Shown here one piece after another: positions 20,471 to 31,107 of a stretch of DNA of 64,000 nt. A model generated the notes under the pieces. That model was not told where the DNA came from and searched no databases. It saw nothing but the letters and a program-made list of their open reading frames with translations. Positions within the stretch are counted from its first letter, which is position 1. Each line of letters begins with the position of its first letter. The position numbers and the translations under genes were made by a program. Source of the stretch: Flectonema sp. DT1601 (Eukaryota > Euglenozoa > Diplonemea > Diplonemida > Diplonemidae); contig OZ025799.1 in assembly GCA_964019425.1 (NCBI GenBank), positions 620,001 through 684,000 on the forward strand, written 5' to 3'.

Positions 20471-22570
20471 TTTTTTACTTTAAGAAATTCGTTGCTAAAA
20501 AGCTTCTTTTAAATTTTTTTTTTTTTCCATATTATTTTTCTACTAACGACCATCGCATGCAGCTACAAGCTGAGATGTGTTTTTAACAAGAGCTGCCTAC
20601 CGAGACGGGTTTTTTGACTATATTATTATGATAACGCAATTAACAATACAGTGAACTGTAGTGATCTCGTAAAATTTTTAAGGGAAATAGACGAAGTTTG
20701 ATCACTGAGTATTTTGAATATAATAATCAACTCTCCTCTCTGTTTTTTATTAACAATTTTTGTGTCTTTTTGCATTACTGAATTACAACGTCAGTCGTAC
20801 CCCCCTTTCGGTCCAATTCATAAATTCTGTCAATAGTTTTTTTTTTTTTTTTTTTTTTTTACATATTTTTTCCCCTTAAAAAAAACAACAACACTTTTTT
20901 TTTTTCGTTCGTTACGTTACTTACAATATTATATCTTTTTTTTTCTCCCCTTTTTTCCATTTTCGAACGAATATTATAAGAAAAAATTAGCGGGAAAGAG
21001 GGGAAACAAAAAAAAAAGAGGTAATCGTGGGACCTGTAAAACCAGCTTAAGACTGTTGATGTGATTTATATTTTTAGCACGCATAAGGATCGCTGGTTCC
21101 GAGGGTTTGCTCTCCCACTTATCTGCCTCTCTATCCCTCAATAGAAAAAAAAAAAAAAAAAAAGGAAAGAAACTGACTCGGTCAATCTCTTTGAGTGTTT
21201 TGCTGCTGTCAGAAAATCCGTTTTTAAAGATTTTTGTTTAGTGTTAATGCTTTATTTGTATATAAGATGGTTTTTAGTTAAATGCAAAGCAGCTTTGCTG
21301 CTGAAGTCAGCGCGGTATTGATAAGTCTTATATTTTTGTATAATTTTTTTTTTTTTTTTTTTTTTTTTGAGGTTGTCAAAAAAGTAGAGTCTCTGAGAAA
21401 CAGAAAATTGACGACGAACGGGGATATGTTACTATTATTGGTAAAGCAAACCTGCGAACTCCAATTTTTAGTTTATTTCAAAACAAAAAAAGCAAATTGA
21501 ACGTTTCGTCTGTATCTGATTTCTCTTCTGCACAACCAAAGCTGCTTCATAATCAATTGTTGATTCCAATCGGGTTGATTATAGTCATATTATGCTTCAT
21601 TTATCCCGAGTATTCTTCTCTTAAGGCGAGACACGGATTACACTACTAGCTAGCGCCTGTTACACCTTCTTTTGTACACTTGTTTTCTCCTTTTTTTTTC
21701 TTCTTTTTTTCCTATTCTTTCCCTTTCCCTTTCCCCTCAATAGTGTTTTGGGATGAGAGTTGGTTGTAAAGTAATCGGACGAGTTTTCCTTTTTTTGTAC
21801 CACTTATGCATCACTCTGGTGTTTTGTGAATTCTTTTTTTTATCTCCTCAGATTCAGTTTACTGGCTTTATGGTGTAATCCAGTAAGTAGGGAGGGGTAC
21901 CACGATGTATGGGGGAAAAAAAAAAAAAAAAGAGCAACAAAAAAAAAAAAAAAAAAAAGGGGAAATATCCCGTGAATCCTTCTGTCCGAATGGACAATAT
22001 TACAGTTCGGTAAAATAAAAAGTATACGATGTTTATATTATTGCGATTTTCGAAAAGAGAGAAAAAAAGAAAAAAAGAAAAAAAAAAATCTTCCTGACTT
22101 CATTACATCTCGTTGCATGCATTGCTATTTGGAGACTATTAATGTTACAGATTTGAAACAGAAGTTGAAATTAGCCAATGCAACAACACAAAACTCATGC
22201 TAAAAAATATATATATATTCCTTTGTTCTCTCCCTTAACAGGGAGTTACATTCGATATTTATTTATGAGTCAAGCAAGATGAATTTGAGCAGGTTGGTAA
22301 TTTGTATATCACTAACATGAAAGCGATGTTCGCTTCATTTTCTTTTTTTTTCCAAAGCCCGTCTCTATTCATTTCCCTCTTGAGAGGGAGTCTGAAAGGG
22401 TGATGTGTGTCAAGGATCTCTTTTGTTTTCTTTGTTATGTTGGATTTTCCTTATTTTACCTTTCGATAAATTTTACTGGATGTCGGCTTCTAATTTTTTT
22501 TTTTTTTTTTTTTCTTGTGTCGTTTTCATATCGATTCAAACGGTTAGATAGCATCCAAAATAAGAAGGGT

Positions 22571-22602
<32 letters not shown>

Positions 22603-22954
22603 TGTATAAATTTTTTTTTCTACAAACAATTTCCGCTTTTCACCTCCCCACTACCCTTTCCTTATTTACATTATACGAGAGGCTTTTCATCTCTTTGGGT
22701 AAGCCAACCGGACAGAACTCGTTTTTTTAAGTAACGTATTACGCTTGTTGATTGTCACTTTATTTCTTTATTATTAGGGGTTTTTCAATAAAGCAAATGG
22801 ATTTATTGAACTCGTTTGTTTTCTGTGAATGTTTCTACTAAAACAACTTTGGAAATAAAGATGGTGGATTTGGCCATTTTCTTTTTAGAGATTTTGAGAC
22901 TTTTAATACACCGTGTTATTTATAGGTATAATAATAATAAAAAAATAATTAATA
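20471..22954. other. 2.5 kb spacer without recognisable genes
   Basis: Very rich in long T and A runs (for example about 20840-20860, 21345-21368, 21916-21958, 22496-22515, 22577-22602). No RNA gene or mobile element recognised. It ends with TTATTTATAG (22925), a candidate acceptor 30 bases before the SPX gene. Confidence 0.4.
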
Positions 22955-23590
22955 ATGAAATTCGGTCAAAGCATTAAAGAACAACGACTTGTATTCAGTA
23001 ACAGTGTCGCGAAGTATATTATTGATTACAAATCACTCAAAAAAACTATTGGTGTCATGAAGAAAGAAGCAGATAAAGAACAGAAAGACATACTGATCAA
23101 AGATTGGGTTAAATCATTCAGCATTGAAATGAGAAAGTTTGATAAATATTTTGAAGAAGCCGTTGAAGACATCGAAGAAGAAATGTTGGAACTGGAGAAA
23201 CATTTGACTGTAAATTCACCAAAGAAACCGGATCTCAAAGAACTATATCACAGCATACAGGAACTTCGATTTTTCATGAATCTCAATAAAACTGCTGCGA
23301 GAAAAATATTGAAAAAATTAGACAAACAAATTCCTGGTGAACACGGAAAGAATTGGTCGAACACGAACTTTCAAAAACTCTATGCCTACAGAAGTGATCC
23401 ATTAGGGGATTTAGCTCAGAGAACTGCTTCGATATATGCTTCAAGTTTTTGTCAAAACAGAGCGAGGATAGCTGAAATGGAACTAGATTACCACGTCTCA
23501 TGTGTCAACCCTGACATCTTCTCATACACAATGTGTCACATGAAGATGAAACCTTCACAATGTGCACCAGATGGAAAGACATCTGACTGA
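22955..23590 (+). CDS. SPX-domain protein (inositol polyphosphate/phosphate sensing)
   Basis: 211 residues. The protein is essentially a lone SPX domain. The N-terminal helix MKFGQSIKEQ, YIIDYKSLKKTI, EMRKFDKYFEE, and FMNLNKTAARKILKKLDKQ with its lysine cluster are the family's hallmarks. The basic surface built from the first helix and the KILKKLDK helix binds inositol pyrophosphates in characterised SPX domains, linking phosphate status to transport or polyphosphate synthesis. No VTC, EXS or transporter domain follows, so this is a stand-alone SPX unit like plant SPX1-4. The last 60 residues are Cys/Met-containing and not recognised. An ATAG acceptor 30 bases upstream fits this start. Confidence 0.88.
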   Translation: MKFGQSIKEQRLVFSNSVAKYIIDYKSLKKTIGVMKKEADKEQKDILIKDWVKSFSIEMRKFDKYFEEAVEDIEEEMLELEKHLTVNSPKKPDLKELYHSIQELRFFMNLNKTAARKILKKLDKQIPGEHGKNWSNTNFQKLYAYRSDPLGDLAQRTASIYASSFCQNRARIAEMELDYHVSCVNPDIFSYTMCHMKMKPSQCAPDGKTSD

Positions 23591-25933
23591 AACGATTCTC
23601 CCAACAGGTGAATATTTTAGTTGCGAAAGATTGTGTTTGGTGGATATCAAATTAGGAGATGGAAATAGTTATTTTATGTTCTCTTTTTGGGATACTTTTT
23701 TTTTTTATGCTCCGTGTCTGAAGCATTATGTTGCAACCAATCCTGTCGCAATCTCTGTTAAAATTGTGTGAAATGATCCGATGCGTTGTTATTTATTTAT
23801 TCTTTTTTTTAAATATAAATCACTGAATAATTCTCATGTTTTGTGGAAGTTTTCTTCTTAGTCATTATTGTTGGGTTTATAGTGTTTTTTTTCTTCTTTT
23901 TTTTTGAATGTTAAGGTGTTTAAACCCTCTCGCTCTACCTCCTGGTAAGCGAGGTTATATACATAAGGAGATGCATAAAAAGAGTGGCCACTGTGAAGGC
24001 AAAATCTCGTATCTATTAGTGCAACCTTTTTCGTAACATCATTTTCCTTTTTTTTTTTTTTTTTTTTTTGTTGTCTTTCCGTTCCATTCCAATATCGACG
24101 TAGTACAGATCAGTAAGTTACTGCAATGAAACAGTCTCGCTTTGTCAACAATGAAGTGCTCCGAATTTTCTCTCCACTTTCATCATCTTCTTCTTCTTTT
24201 TTTTTTTTGAAGAAGACGTAGTTTTCGTCGGCCCATTCCTCCGTCATGTTAGACAGAGGGAGAGAACGGTTTCGCGAAGTATGAATGATCTTTCAAAAAA
24301 AAAAAAAAAAAAAAAACCCAAAAACAGTTTAAAAAAAAAAAAAAGAATTCCTTTTTTTTAATGTTTTTGTTTAACGCTTAGTCTTTTATAACGCATAACC
24401 TAACCTCTTTATTTATTTAAGTCGGGTATTGATCTCACATTTTGGCCCTATTCGAGGGAGTGAAATTCGCGTTAACTTTCTCTAGCAAGCAAGTCCTTCT
24501 TCACAATCACGCTAATTTAGGTCCTGCTGAGAGAGAGTAATTTTTTTTTTTTCCTTTTCCCCATACACGCGGATTGGCTCACACGAACAAGGGGTGGAAC
24601 TTGCGAGTTGCCCGTAAAAACAACAACAAAAAAAAAAACTATTAAAACTAATTCTAGCAGTTAAGAAGTCCCCATGTGCGGACGGTTTTGAAAAAAATGG
24701 TCGCTAATTGGCCCCTGTCTGGGAGGTGTAATTTTGCGCAACAAGAAGGAAAAAAAAAACTCTTTTTTTATAATTGTATTCTAACAGCTCACATAGCACT
24801 GCAATATTCTTCTTTTTACCCCTTTTTTTTTGATTAGTTCTTGGCGTTAGTAAAAGTCAGAGTACGTGGCCAACATATGGCTGTTTTATTATGAACGGGT
24901 CACATTAGTTTGCAGCCGAATTCCTTCTTTGCAAACTGACATCTCGTAGGAACTAAAACATGTTTTCAACTTTTCTGACAACGTAGGAACCAGTATCGTG
25001 AACGTTTCGCGTCAGGGTGCAACTTTTTGTTGGATTGTTTGTCTTTTTTCCCCCCCCCATCTTTTTATTTTCTATTTTCTTTTGTCCCAGTTAGTTTTCA
25101 TCTATAAAAGTGCTCTTTTTCGTATCACAAAAAATAAAAAATAAATGAAACATAATATCGTCTATGTTTTGGTTGATAGCCTTCTTCGAATTCGTATTGC
25201 AATATTGTTTCCTTACATAAGTTTTTTTTGCACCGACAAAGTCGGAAGAAACTATTCATATTAAGAGCCGTTTATTTATTATGTTAAAGGTTTATCTGAA
25301 TGGTTTTTGTGTGAATTTTTTGTTGTGTTTTCCCCCTGTTTAAGGAAAAACATGGAAAAGAGAAGCTGCGCATGAAGTTGTTTGGTATTGAGCGGCAGGT
25401 GACTCTTTTCTTCTTGTCATTGTTGCAGCTATTTTTCTTTTTTTTGTATTTTGTTCTCACAGTTTTATTGGTATTCTGATGTGACATGAGATTTATTAGT
25501 TTTTTTTTTCCCTTCTTTTTTTCCTTTTAAATTTCTTCTCTCCACTCACCACTATAGCCATCAACCATATCTCTGCTAAACTAGTGGTGGGAAAAAAAAA
25601 AAAAAAAAAAAAAAAAAGGGAATTTGTTTTTTTTGCAACAACTCTTTGACACAATGAAGTATTCCAGAAAATTTTAAATGGTTATTTTATTTTTTAAAAA
25701 TCGGCCCAAATGTTATCGGGGCTGCAGCATATGAAAAATCGTGTTGTTGTTGTTGTTTTCTTATTTTATATTAAAAAAATTGTAAAATTTATTTATTTTT
25801 TTAATTATGTCTTATTCACAAAACAGGTTCCACCAGATACGTTTCATCATTTCGTTTCGTTAACTTTCCTTATTTCTCGTATCAGTATTACTTTACAAGG
25901 TAGGGAGGTAAAGAAAACTAAATATATATAAAT
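23591..25933. other. 2.3 kb spacer without recognisable genes
   Basis: Homopolymer-rich, no gene, RNA gene or mobile element recognised. CCCAACAG at about 23599-23606 resembles the motif found three times near 15.4-15.9 kb. A29-like and T-rich runs occur at 24294-24316, 25590-25618 and elsewhere. Confidence 0.4.
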
Positions 25934-27451
25934 ATGGCGCTTGCCCTCCATCAAAGGGCTGTTATATCTTTTAATTCCTCACCACTTTATCATTCTCAAC
26001 GGGTTCGATGGAATACGATGACACCGTCAGCACCACAAGTAGCTGTTCGCAAACCAACCCAAACACTAAAACCGGTCGAAGAAAATCAACAAAGTTACGC
26101 AAGCTTTATAAAATCGTTGGAAAAAGTTGTTGCTCAGAAGTCGCGTATTAATAATGTAAGTAGAATACTACAGCAAGCACCCAAATCTAAAAATCTGTAC
26201 TACGCACAAGAACTGCAACAACTACTACACGAAGTTATATTGCAAGAGAAAGCCTCTCGGTCACCACCTTCTGAAAATGACGTTATCTCGTTCGTTCGTG
26301 TGTCTACTAAATTGTTAGAGAGAATGGGAAGACCGGATTTCGCGATAAAACTGTTGAGGAATTACGAAAGATGGGAAGTAAATCATAGTAAAGCGATAAG
26401 CCAATTCCTTCAAAAATATTTGAAAGAATTTCGATTCCGTAGAAAGAGTTCCAAAGCTCACTGGGAAAGATTTACCAACCAATCAACATCAGCTACTCGT
26501 TGTTTTGATCATGTTATAGCAACAGGAAAATTTAATTATGATAATTTGAGAGATGTTTCTCCAAAGAATTTAATCGCGTTGATCAAAACAGCTTTTGAAG
26601 CAGATCCAATAAAGTACAAACCGCATGCAAAACAACTCCTGTCGTGTTTTAATAAATCAACTGAACTTTATCCGGCAATGGCTTCGATGTGGTCTTTATT
26701 ATACCCTGTGATCGCAAGTATTAATCCTTGTGATGTCCCAGAAAAGTCTTTATCATTTGGTGAAGACTGGCATCAGCCTGCTGTGTTATCACTTGAAAAC
26801 TTTCTAAAATTACACCAAAAGAAAGTAACAGTCGCTTGTTTCACTACTCCATTATCAATGCAAAGTTCCCTCACGACGTCTGTGAAGAGCAGTATTGTTA
26901 TTCCTTATAGTTGCATATTAAGGCTGAAATCTCTGCAAGGATCTGCTGTGAAAAGCGTTCAAAATTATGCTACAGCAGCGTTGCAAAATTTGCGTCAAAG
27001 TAGTGCTTTGAGAATTCTGACAGTCGTCGAGGAATTTAATTTAAGGGAATTGGGTGATCGTCTTCTGAACAATAATAATAAAAATGATAACATCAGCTAC
27101 GAACCTCTTCTCTCAATAGCAGTCGGATTACAACAATCGTGTGAAGAAGTTTGTGTTGTGTCTTCCCTGTTGACTATTCATGAAGTATTCTCTCAGAATA
27201 AACTGTTAAAACCAATAACAATATCATTCCCTGTCGAAACTGAGCAACAAGAACCAGAATGCACGCTTCCTGAACTGACTCCTGAACTTGGAATCATCGA
27301 AGAAATTTGGAATTCGTCTTCTGAACCAAATTCATCAGAAATTCAAACAAACCGAAAAAATCTATTCCCAAAGACGAAGAAGTCCGAATACAGATTCGAG
27401 AGGCATTTTAAAAATAATTTTGCTTTGGCGTGGCCGAGGGTGGTTGCCTGA
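25934..27451 (+). CDS. Unknown protein, possibly mitochondrial with a PIN-like domain
   Basis: 505 residues. The N-terminus (MALALHQRAVISFNSSPLYH) is basic, Ser-rich and lacks acids for about 50 residues, consistent with a mitochondrial targeting peptide. Residues about 40-260 are helical, perhaps with degenerate PPR/TPR-like helix pairs. At about 315-360, SSIVIPYSCILRLKSLQGSA followed by a helix and a strand resembles the start of a PIN nuclease domain, but the acidic residues that would bind metal are not clearly all present. Kinetoplastid mitochondria use several PPR-PIN proteins in RNA handling; whether this is one is speculative. Confidence 0.65.
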   Translation: MALALHQRAVISFNSSPLYHSQRVRWNTMTPSAPQVAVRKPTQTLKPVEENQQSYASFIKSLEKVVAQKSRINNVSRILQQAPKSKNLYYAQELQQLLHEVILQEKASRSPPSENDVISFVRVSTKLLERMGRPDFAIKLLRNYERWEVNHSKAISQFLQKYLKEFRFRRKSSKAHWERFTNQSTSATRCFDHVIATGKFNYDNLRDVSPKNLIALIKTAFEADPIKYKPHAKQLLSCFNKSTELYPAMASMWSLLYPVIASINPCDVPEKSLSFGEDWHQPAVLSLENFLKLHQKKVTVACFTTPLSMQSSLTTSVKSSIVIPYSCILRLKSLQGSAVKSVQNYATAALQNLRQSSALRILTVVEEFNLRELGDRLLNNNNKNDNISYEPLLSIAVGLQQSCEEVCVVSSLLTIHEVFSQNKLLKPITISFPVETEQQEPECTLPELTPELGIIEEIWNSSSEPNSSEIQTNRKNLFPKTKKSEYRFERHFKNNFALAWPRVVA

Positions 27452-27788
27452 TTCTAATCCTCTTTTATTGGACAAAAAACAACATCAATTACTCTCTCTC
27501 TCTCTCTCCCTCTCTCTTTTAAGAGCTTCCCATGTTATATGATGTTAATCAACCTGCTGGTGATTTGCAGCCAAATTCGATTGTGGATTTCTTTTTATAT
27601 TCCCCCTTCAATCATTTTACATTATTTTTTTCTATAACATATTTTAACGTAAATGAAGATAGCTAACAAGAGAAAACAATTAAAAAGTTTATTGACTGAT
27701 TCGGTGTAACTTCTGACATCATATTTATATCTAATGCTAACCTAATCAGTGAATTATAATCTTGTATTGTATCTTTTGAACGATAAAA
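27452..27788. other. Intergenic spacer with CT microsatellite
   Basis: A short CT-repeat lies at about 27492-27518. Nothing else recognised. No clear acceptor is seen close to the next start. Confidence 0.45.
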
Positions 27789-28523
27789 ATGAGGAATCAA
27801 ATTTTACGCCAATCGGCTGTTTTATTTTCGAATGGCAAGCCAACTCCGTCAACAGGGTCTCGGCACACAATGGACAAAACGATTGAGATGGAATTCGTGC
27901 AGACGATATACGATAAGATATCTGACGAGTGGAATGAGACAAGAAGGTTTCCGTGGAAGAAATGTTCCAAATTCTTAGACAGCTGTGAAGAGGGAGACTT
28001 TATTGTAGAGATAGGATGTGGGAATGGAAGGAATCTTCGTCCATTGGGTAAAGGCATGTCGATATTCGGAAGTGATATCAGCCAACCGCTCTTGAAATTC
28101 GTTTCTTGTGAAGCGCAGAGATGCTGTGCAACTGACACACCATATCGATCTAATGTATTTGATAAAGTAATGAGTATTGCTTGTATTCATCATATGGCAA
28201 GTCCAGAGAGAAGATTATCTGCGCTTCAAGAACTCATTCGGATATCAAGACCAGGGGGGTCGATCCTTCTTTACGTTCGATCAAACGAACGCCAAGACCT
28301 CATTCACCAGGGAGCCTGTCCTGTTGGAGGAATGGAATCGAATGATATAACAATAGATTGGAACAGAGGTAAAGGTTCTGAAGGAGTATCTCTCCCTCGT
28401 TATCATCATCTCTTTAATGAAGATGAACTTCTCTTACTGTGTAAACAGCTTCCAGCGACTATCGAATCTTTCGAACAGGAAAAAGACAACTGGGTAGTGA
28501 TTATGACAAAGGAACTCCCGTAG
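27789..28523 (+). CDS. TRM9: Trm9/ALKBH8-type tRNA wobble-uridine methyltransferase
   Basis: 244 residues. Trm9-type enzymes methylate the carboxymethyl group on wobble U34 of certain tRNAs (cm5U to mcm5U) using S-adenosylmethionine, with a small partner Trm112. Visible hallmarks: FVQTIYDKISDEWNETRRFPW at about 36-56 (family: YN-I-A-HF-TR-PW), SAM motif I VEIGCGNGRNL at 74-84, motif II FGSDIS, IACIHHMAS-ERR at motif IV, RPGGSILLYV, and the family ending SLPRYHHLFNEDEL. A downstream Met at about residue 28 (MDKTIEMEF) is an alternative start; the preceding 27 residues are basic and could be a short targeting extension. No AlkB or RRM domain is attached, so it resembles yeast Trm9 rather than animal ALKBH8. 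Confidence 0.87.
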   Translation: MRNQILRQSAVLFSNGKPTPSTGSRHTMDKTIEMEFVQTIYDKISDEWNETRRFPWKKCSKFLDSCEEGDFIVEIGCGNGRNLRPLGKGMSIFGSDISQPLLKFVSCEAQRCCATDTPYRSNVFDKVMSIACIHHMASPERRLSALQELIRISRPGGSILLYVRSNERQDLIHQGACPVGGMESNDITIDWNRGKGSEGVSLPRYHHLFNEDELLLLCKQLPATIESFEQEKDNWVVIMTKELP

Positions 28524-28766
28524 AAAACAGAAAACAATGAGAGTTGTTCACAATTAGTGTGATGTTTAATTATCTGGAGTAGCTGTTAAGAGTTGAAGCT
28601 GCACGTCAACCGGAAAATTCGAATTTCTCCATGTCACCAAATGACTACCTGCTCTGAAAGCGGAGCATTATTTCTGTTTTAGTCAACCGAATGCATCCTT
28701 CTTGGGTAATGTATTCCTCTTTGTGAGTTAGTTATCTTATTATCTTATTACAGTTGATCATCAACA
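28524..28766. promoter_or_regulatory. Spacer with candidate acceptor before IQ protein
   Basis: TTATCTTATTACAG ends at 28753, 13 bases before the ATG at 28767. No gene seen in the spacer. Confidence 0.4.
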
Positions 28767-29648
28767 ATGCTTCAGCGCAATGTACGGCAGAAGGTGATGA
28801 GGCCGTCGAAATTCTTTTTACTTCCACAAGATGGGAGAGGGACTCGAACTCTGGGGGTGGTGAAATTACCGCAGTCAACGGCATCGATGAATGTTGCTAA
28901 ACGTCTGCGGGAGATTGCGAGGGTTCGAATAGCAACGGGTCTGATAGAAGAAGGAATTAGTTTGTTGTTAAAGGTTCACTCAACGTTAGAATGTTTTGAA
29001 GGAAGAGGGACATCGTTTGTTGAATCAGCTCTGGAAATATCTGCTGCCTACGGGGCACTCGATGAATACATCCTCGCCTGCAGTACCGCTGATGCGGCAT
29101 CGGATGCTGCCCGAGCTCTAATCGTTGGAGACAGTCAGAATGTATCTCCCGATTTGAAATCTTTATTCTTATTATGTACTCATAAAACAGCTCAACTACG
29201 ACTTGATTGGATGGTTCATATCAAGTCATCATACAATAGATTATTAAAAGTGACCGAAGCAATCGGTATTTACTCAAAAGCGATTCGTTGGATGGATTAT
29301 GCTAAACTAAATGACGGAGTTGAATATATTCTACTTCTTCGATACTTGGCGGAAGCACTCAAACACAGACCGATAACTGACACTCAATCCCAAGATGAGA
29401 TTGATGAAGTGTATTGTAGAATTGTTGTTGTCTCTGAGAAGTATCCTCATGAAGCTGAACTAGCTAAAAAGAGATTACGAAAACTCAGATCCCTTCGACG
29501 ATGGAACAAAGCAGCAATGAAGATACAAGCTCTTTGGAAGGGTCACAGAGTTAGATGTCTACCAAATGATCAACCAGAACATGTTTTTAATTCTGTTCCT
29601 CGTATTGGTGGTGCTGCTAAGAGTGCAGCTGTTCTTCCGGCGCCATAA
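28767..29648 (+). CDS. Helical protein with C-terminal IQ motif
   Basis: 293 residues. Near residue 248, WNKAAMKIQALWKGHRVR matches the IQ consensus (IQ-x3-(R/K)G-x3-R), which typically binds calmodulin or centrins. Residues about 50-235 are helical with alternating small and hydrophobic positions, perhaps TPR-like, but no family is recognised. The N-terminal 30 residues are basic. IQ motifs are common in flagellar and basal-body proteins, and the neighbouring genes include SAS-6 and IFT46, but a ciliary role is inference only. The gene starts 13 bases after a good acceptor. Confidence 0.68.
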   Translation: MLQRNVRQKVMRPSKFFLLPQDGRGTRTLGVVKLPQSTASMNVAKRLREIARVRIATGLIEEGISLLLKVHSTLECFEGRGTSFVESALEISAAYGALDEYILACSTADAASDAARALIVGDSQNVSPDLKSLFLLCTHKTAQLRLDWMVHIKSSYNRLLKVTEAIGIYSKAIRWMDYAKLNDGVEYILLLRYLAEALKHRPITDTQSQDEIDEVYCRIVVVSEKYPHEAELAKKRLRKLRSLRRWNKAAMKIQALWKGHRVRCLPNDQPEHVFNSVPRIGGAAKSAAVLPAP

Positions 29649-30212
29649 TCCCCACGATGCCTAAGTAGTACCATAAACTAACTCTTTACTATTATTATAT
29701 CAATACAAGCTTTATGCGTGAGTATCTTTCCTCTCTCTCTCTCTCCTATCAGTCACTTATAATGTGGCTAATGGGGGTCGAATCGTAGTTCTGTTAATAT
29801 GCGTGTGCTAATTATGTCACTAGTGACTTGACATAAAACCCCTGCTTTCGCTTCCACAGTTTGCCGGTTTTATTGTTTTTTTTTTTTTCCACTTGATATT
29901 ATTACACCATTTTTTTATGTTATGTTTTTTTTTAATATTTTATCTCATTTATGTTCTGTCCTGAAAGGGATTGCATTTCAGATTCTGGTTCTATTTTTTT
30001 TTTTTTAAATTCTAAAAATTATATTTAGATTATTGTATTGCTTTTTTTTCTTTTTTTTTTGATGAAATCTTTAACTGGCTCAGCTGCTACTGCTTCTCTC
30101 TTAACTTGTCTTATCTAAGTGGTTACAACTGGTGGAGGTTTCGCACCTCAGAAAGGAAAACTTACACATCAGTAGATGGTTAAGTGATTTCTTTATAGTA
30201 GAAAAGAAGAAA
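29649..30212. other. Intergenic spacer
   Basis: No gene recognised; T-rich runs. TTTCTTTATAG ends at 30198, 14 bases before the preferred TatD start. This acceptor lies inside the longer possible reading frame and argues against the upstream ATG at 30132. Confidence 0.5.
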
Positions 30213-30989
30213 ATGATTGACTGCCACACACACCTCACAGATGAAATATTCACCGATTCTATTGATGACGTAGTTCAGAAGGCAAAGGAAAGTGGTGTGA
30301 AGGGTATTGTTGTTGTTGGTGTTGATTTAAATGACTCTTTAAAAGTACTTGAATTATGCTCAAAGTATGATGGTTACCTTCATCCTTGTATTGGAATTCA
30401 TCCTGAGAGAATACCATCAAATCATGAAGAAGCAATAAAAGAAGCGTCTCAGATGATATCGCTAATCAAATCAAACTCAAACTCTCTCTGTGGTGTTGGA
30501 GAGATAGGACTCGATTTCACAGCTCACGTACCAGCTAGCAGAGAAACACAAGTTACTATTTTCGAAATGCAAATACAAACAGCTGTCGAATTAAATCTTC
30601 CCGTTAACGTCCACAGTAGGATGGCAGGTCATTATGCTATAGAGTCCCTCGTTAAGAATAATTGTTCTAATGCTCTGCTTCATGCATTTGATGGTCGTTC
30701 TGCCTACGCAAGGAAGGCAGCTACAGAACACTCGATGTTTTTTAGTATCCCACCTTCGTTTGTTCAAAATAAAGAGAGATATTCATCCCTTATAAAATCA
30801 TTGCCAACTTCTCAAATAGTTCTCGAAACAGACAGTCCTGCGCTCTCTGCTGTAAAAGGAAATCAAAACAATCCTTCAGAAATATATCATTCTCTTGAGT
30901 TGGTCGCTGACTCTCTGGGACAGTCAAAAGATGAAACCATCTCTATGACGACTTCCAATGCTGTTCGTCTGTTTCACAAGATATGTTAA
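30213..30989 (+). CDS. TatD-family metal-dependent deoxyribonuclease
   Basis: 258 residues from the preferred start at 30213. TatD nucleases are TIM-barrel metallo-hydrolases with 3'-5' exonuclease and apurinic-site activity. The metal ligands are visible in order: HTH in MIDCHTHL at 4-6, the Glu of GVGEIGLDF, His of PVNVHSRM, His of LLHAFDG, and Asp of VLETDSPAL. GIHPE completes the family pattern. Length matches the family (about 260). The frame is open to an ATG at 30132, but the extra 27 residues contain a splice acceptor (TTTATAG at 30198) and have no family counterpart. It resembles the TATDN3-type subgroup more than TATDN1, judged by eye. Confidence 0.9.
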   Translation: MIDCHTHLTDEIFTDSIDDVVQKAKESGVKGIVVVGVDLNDSLKVLELCSKYDGYLHPCIGIHPERIPSNHEEAIKEASQMISLIKSNSNSLCGVGEIGLDFTAHVPASRETQVTIFEMQIQTAVELNLPVNVHSRMAGHYAIESLVKNNCSNALLHAFDGRSAYARKAATEHSMFFSIPPSFVQNKERYSSLIKSLPTSQIVLETDSPALSAVKGNQNNPSEIYHSLELVADSLGQSKDETISMTTSNAVRLFHKIC

Positions 30990-31107
30990 GGAAGATGGGT
31001 GTTATTTTGTTTAGTTTTGTTGTGTTATTTGTGATTTTAATTTCATTTTTTTCACACGTCAGATAAAAACAATGTGTTGAAGATGACGAGCCATCAAGTT
31101 AGTCGGA

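Noticed and set aside
20471-25933. Small frames of 60-75 codons in the two large spacers
   Set aside because: They are dominated by homopolymer-encoded Phe/Lys stretches and lack the codon pattern of neighbouring genes.
30132-30212. Upstream start for the TatD gene
   Set aside because: A TTTATAG acceptor lies between this ATG and the conserved MIDCHTHL start, and the family does not have this extension.
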